From Mycolicibacterium sp. YH-1 (lineage in GTDB: Bacteria > Actinomycetota > Actinomycetes > Mycobacteriales > Mycobacteriaceae): a stretch of DNA of 64,000 nucleotides. Both the position numbers and the translations under genes were made by a program. The DNA is taken from positions 3,224,001-3,288,000 of the forward strand of contig NZ_CP092915.1 of the NCBI RefSeq assembly GCF_022557175.1, written 5' to 3'. The notes beneath the pieces were generated by a model. It saw only the letters and a list, made by a program, of their open reading frames with translations. It did no database searches and was not told the DNA's origin. How positions within the stretch are numbered: the first letter of the stretch is position 1; each line of letters opens with the position of its first letter. This document shows, one piece after another, positions 62,036-64,000 of this stretch.

Positions 62036-62857
62036 ATGAACGAGCATGACCCGGAAAAGCATCACGGCAGACACGAGCTTCCGCCCGACGAGCCCATCCG
62101 GTCCATCGGTGAACTGCAGCCCAGCGGTGTGGCCGGAATCCTGCGCCGCGGCCGGGCACAGCTCGGATTCGGCACGTTGGCCATCCTGCTGTGTCTGGTA
62201 CTCGGTATCGCGATCGTCACGCAGGTCCGCCAGACCGAGTCGGGGGACTCCCTGGACACCGCCCGACCGGCCGACCTCCTGGTGCTGCTCGACTCGCTGC
62301 AGCAACGCGAGGCCGCGCTCAACACAGAGGTCACCGACCTTCAGCGCACGCTCGCCGCGCTGCAGGCCTCCGGCAGCAACGATCAGGCCGCCATCGAGAA
62401 TGCCCGGGCCCGCCTGGCCGCGCTGTCCATCCTGATCGGCACGGTGGCCGCGACGGGGCCCGGTGTGACTCTGACCATCGGCGACACCGCCCCCGGCGTG
62501 TCGCCCGAGACGATGCTCGACGTGATCAACGAACTGCGTGCCGCAGGGGCTGAGGCGATGGAGATCCGCGATGCGAGCAGTGAATCCGGGGGCCCCACGA
62601 TCCGGGTGGGAGTGGATACTTGGGTGGTGGGCACCGCGGGCAGCCTGATCATCGACGGTGTCACCATGAGCCCGCCGTATTCGATTCTGGCGATTGGTGA
62701 TCCGGCGACTCTTGCTGCCGCGATGAACATTCCCGGCGGGGCGATGGACAGTGTCGAACGTGTCGGCGGCACAATGACCGTGCAACAGGCCGACACGGTG
62801 AACGTGACCGCCTTGCGGCAACCGAAACCTCGCCAATACGCTCAGCCGGGCAAGTGA
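62036..62857 (+). CDS. DUF881 family protein (Rv1825-like)
   Basis: 273 residues: a basic N-terminal tail, one membrane helix (GFGTLAILLCLVLGIAIVTQV), a coiled-coil with QQREAALNTEVTDLQRTLAALQ, and the DUF881 domain (VTLTIGDTAPGVSPETMLDVINELRAAGAEAME, STWV-like GVDTWVVGTAGSLIIDGV, SPPYSILAIGDPATLAAAM). ATG 62036 is preferred to GTG 62030 because GGAG has the right distance to it. It is a paralogue of the gene at 60773, with the small basic protein gene between them. Confidence 0.88.
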   Translation: MNEHDPEKHHGRHELPPDEPIRSIGELQPSGVAGILRRGRAQLGFGTLAILLCLVLGIAIVTQVRQTESGDSLDTARPADLLVLLDSLQQREAALNTEVTDLQRTLAALQASGSNDQAAIENARARLAALSILIGTVAATGPGVTLTIGDTAPGVSPETMLDVINELRAAGAEAMEIRDASSESGGPTIRVGVDTWVVGTAGSLIIDGVTMSPPYSILAIGDPATLAAAMNIPGGAMDSVERVGGTMTVQQADTVNVTALRQPKPRQYAQPGK

Positions 62858-62890
62858 CAGCCGTAGCACCACGCAGAACCTAGGAGCGCC

Positions 62891-63286
62891 GTGAGCGAGA
62901 CCCCGTCCGACCTGTTCTACACCCCCGAGCACGAGTGGGTGCGGCGCACCGGCGACGACACCGTGCGGGTCGGTATCACCGACTACGCACAAGCGGCGCT
63001 GGGCGATGTGGTGTTCGTCGATCTCCCGTCGGCGGACGCCGACGTCACCGCGGGCGCCGAGTTCGGCAACGTGGAGTCCACGAAGTCCCAATCCGAGCTG
63101 TACTCGCCGCTGACCGCGAAAGTGATTGCGGTGAACGAAGATCTGGCCGACTCGCCCGAACTGGTCAACTCCGACCCATATGGCGCCGGTTGGCTGATCG
63201 ACCTGCAGGTCGACGCCGCCGCGCTTGCGGAGGGTCTGGCCGGGCTTCTCGACGCGGACGGGTATCGTGCCACTCTCGACGAATGA
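62891..63286 (+). CDS. gcvH: Glycine cleavage system H protein
   Basis: 131 residues, the length of bacterial H proteins. The lipoyl-attachment Lys lies in NVESTKSQSELYSPL at about residue 66; YTPEHEWVRRTGDDTVRVGITDYAQAALGDVVFVDLP is the classical N-terminus and NSDPYGAGWLIDLQ the C-terminal barrel strand. The protein shuttles the aminomethyl group between P, T and L proteins in the cytoplasm. It stands apart from gcvP and gcvT, as in M. tuberculosis. GTG start after AGGAGCG. Confidence 0.97.
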   Translation: MSETPSDLFYTPEHEWVRRTGDDTVRVGITDYAQAALGDVVFVDLPSADADVTAGAEFGNVESTKSQSELYSPLTAKVIAVNEDLADSPELVNSDPYGAGWLIDLQVDAAALAEGLAGLLDADGYRATLDE

Positions 63287-63415
63287 ACGATTCCGGCGGT
63301 GGTGGACACATCGGACAACCCCGCGCGGTACGGTCGTGGTGACCCCACAACGGTCGGCCGCGCAGCGCCGAGCTTTGTGCCAGACATCGCCACAGCAGCC
63401 AGTTAGGAGCAGCGG

Positions 63416-63895
63416 GTGACGGAAAACGACACCAGTTCGGGAGCCGACCAGTCCTCGGATGAAGTCACGGTCGAGACCACATCGGTCTTTCGTGCCGACT
63501 TCCTCAACGAGTTGGACGCGCCGGCCTCGGCGGGCTCCGAGAGTTCCGTTTCGGGGGTCGAGGGACTTCCGACGGGTTCGGCATTGCTGGTCGTCAAGCG
63601 TGGCCCCAACGCCGGCTCCCGGTTCCTGCTCGATCAGGCCACCACATCGGCCGGACGGCATCCCGACAGCGACATCTTCCTCGACGACGTCACGGTTAGC
63701 CGGCGGCACGCTGAGTTCCGCCTGGAGTCCGGCGAGTTCCAGGTCGTCGACGTCGGCAGCCTCAACGGCACCTACGTCAACCGTGAGCCGGTGGACTCCG
63801 CGGTGCTCGCCAACGGCGACGAGGTTCAGATCGGGAAGTTCCGTCTGGTGTTCCTGACGGGCCCCAAGACCGACGACGGCAGCCCGGGCAGCTAG
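63416..63895 (+). CDS. garA: GarA, FHA-domain regulator of 2-oxoglutarate metabolism
   Basis: 159 residues. The N-terminal tail has the ETTSVFR phospho-switch with Thr21 and Thr22 at the same positions as in mycobacterial GarA, targets of PknG and PknB. The FHA domain covers residues ~60-150 with [21 protein letters not shown] (phosphothreonine-binding Arg, Ser, His) and [13 protein letters not shown]. Unphosphorylated GarA binds and controls 2-oxoglutarate dehydrogenase (KGD), glutamate dehydrogenase and glutamate synthase; phosphorylation makes the FHA domain bind its own tail. GTG start after TAGGAGC; the next gene begins in its stop codon. Confidence 0.97.
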   Translation: MTENDTSSGADQSSDEVTVETTSVFRADFLNELDAPASAGSESSVSGVEGLPTGSALLVVKRGPNAGSRFLLDQATTSAGRHPDSDIFLDDVTVSRRHAEFRLESGEFQVVDVGSLNGTYVNREPVDSAVLANGDEVQIGKFRLVFLTGPKTDDGSPGS

Positions 63896-64000
63896 TGACC
63901 GCCCCCGACACCCCTGCGCTCGCCGGGATGTCGATCGGGGCGGTCCTCGACCTGCTGCGACCCGACTTCCCGGATGTGACCATCTCCAAGATCCGGTTCT
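63895..64000 (+). CDS. MerR-family regulator (Rv1828-like), 5' part only
   Basis: The GTG at 63895 shares a base with the garA stop (TAGTG). The 35 residues visible, [20 protein letters not shown] and [14 protein letters not shown], match the start of the mycobacterial MerR-type protein encoded after garA, whose first winged-helix segment begins in this way. The rest lies beyond the right edge. Regulators of this type in M. tuberculosis bind the promoter of their own operon. No other statement can be made from the fragment. Confidence 0.85.
   Translation, partial: MTAPDTPALAGMSIGAVLDLLRPDFPDVTISKIRF

Noticed and set aside
61928..63709. 593-residue open frame on the minus strand
   Set aside because: It covers four genuine plus-strand genes (small basic protein, DUF881, gcvH, garA) in antisense and has no recognisable domain.

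Overview
The window is high-GC actinobacterial DNA and almost certainly comes from a mycobacterium, most likely a fast-growing Mycolicibacterium-type species. The best evidence is the right end (about 56.8-64 kb). It carries secA2, a CDP-alcohol phosphatidyltransferase, DUF881, small basic protein, DUF881, gcvH, garA and a MerR-type regulator in the order known from M. tuberculosis Rv1821-Rv1828, preceded by homologues of the BacA-like ABC transporter Rv1819c. An MmpL4-like RND protein, DUF732 and other small secreted proteins, an F420/LLM oxidoreductase, a Ddn-like protein, KstR-type and IdeR-type operator sequences and frequent GTG starts agree with this. No rRNA, tRNA, CRISPR array, insertion sequence or prophage was seen.

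Layout. 0-5 kb: the 3' end of a SIMPL-domain gene, then an arsenic cluster (arsR divergent from arsI, acr3 and two mechanistically different arsenate reductases), then a hypothetical gene and a TetR regulator. 5-13.9 kb: SDR and old-yellow-enzyme oxidoreductases, a methyltransferase, a secreted hydrolase, a secreted protein with an internal duplication, a membrane acyltransferase and tex. 13.9-21.7 kb: an orphan mmpL4-like gene behind an IdeR-like box, an MFS transporter, an NlpC/P60-like cell-wall hydrolase, then a low-coding stretch (19.6-21.1 kb) with a broken gene remnant and an SRPBCC gene. 21.7-33.6 kb: an acyl-CoA ligase, small secreted and unknown proteins, a GDSL hydrolase, map divergent from an XRE regulator with two clear palindromic operators, a Nudix hydrolase, and a compact minus-strand series with SnoaL-like, LLM, Ser/Thr kinase, ferredoxin-type reductase and metal-dependent hydrolase genes. 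33.6-45.4 kb: malQ, a lysA-like decarboxylase, an MFS transporter, a translationally coupled SMR pair, an acyl-CoA dehydrogenase-like protein, a carboxylesterase, a sterol desaturase-type hydroxylase and a FAD oxidase. 45.4-50.9 kb: a lectin-LysM protein with a strong terminator, a secreted trypsin-like protein, an orphan SecD P1-head protein, a Ddn-like gene divergent from a TetR gene with two palindromes, and a KstR-box-controlled VOC plus FAD-dehydrogenase pair. 50.9-56.8 kb: three tandem BacA/SbmA-like ABC transporter paralogues. 56.8-64 kb: a GNAT gene, then the conserved secA2-garA block.

Functional groups. The ars genes form a resistance unit: sensing, oxidative demethylation of organoarsenicals, arsenate reduction and arsenite export. 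The kinase, oxidoreductase and hydrolase genes at 28.6-33.5 kb are packed with 1-4 bp overlaps and probably co-transcribed in part. The VOC/FAD pair is probably part of the steroid-catabolism regulon. The right-end block joins protein export (SecA2), membrane-lipid synthesis, uncharacterised membrane proteins, glycine cleavage and 2-oxoglutarate metabolism control (GarA). The least understood items are the triplicated ABC transporters, the two dispersed palindromic elements next to stop codons, a 26-bp upstream motif shared by two loci, and several operator/regulator pairs that can be tested directly.
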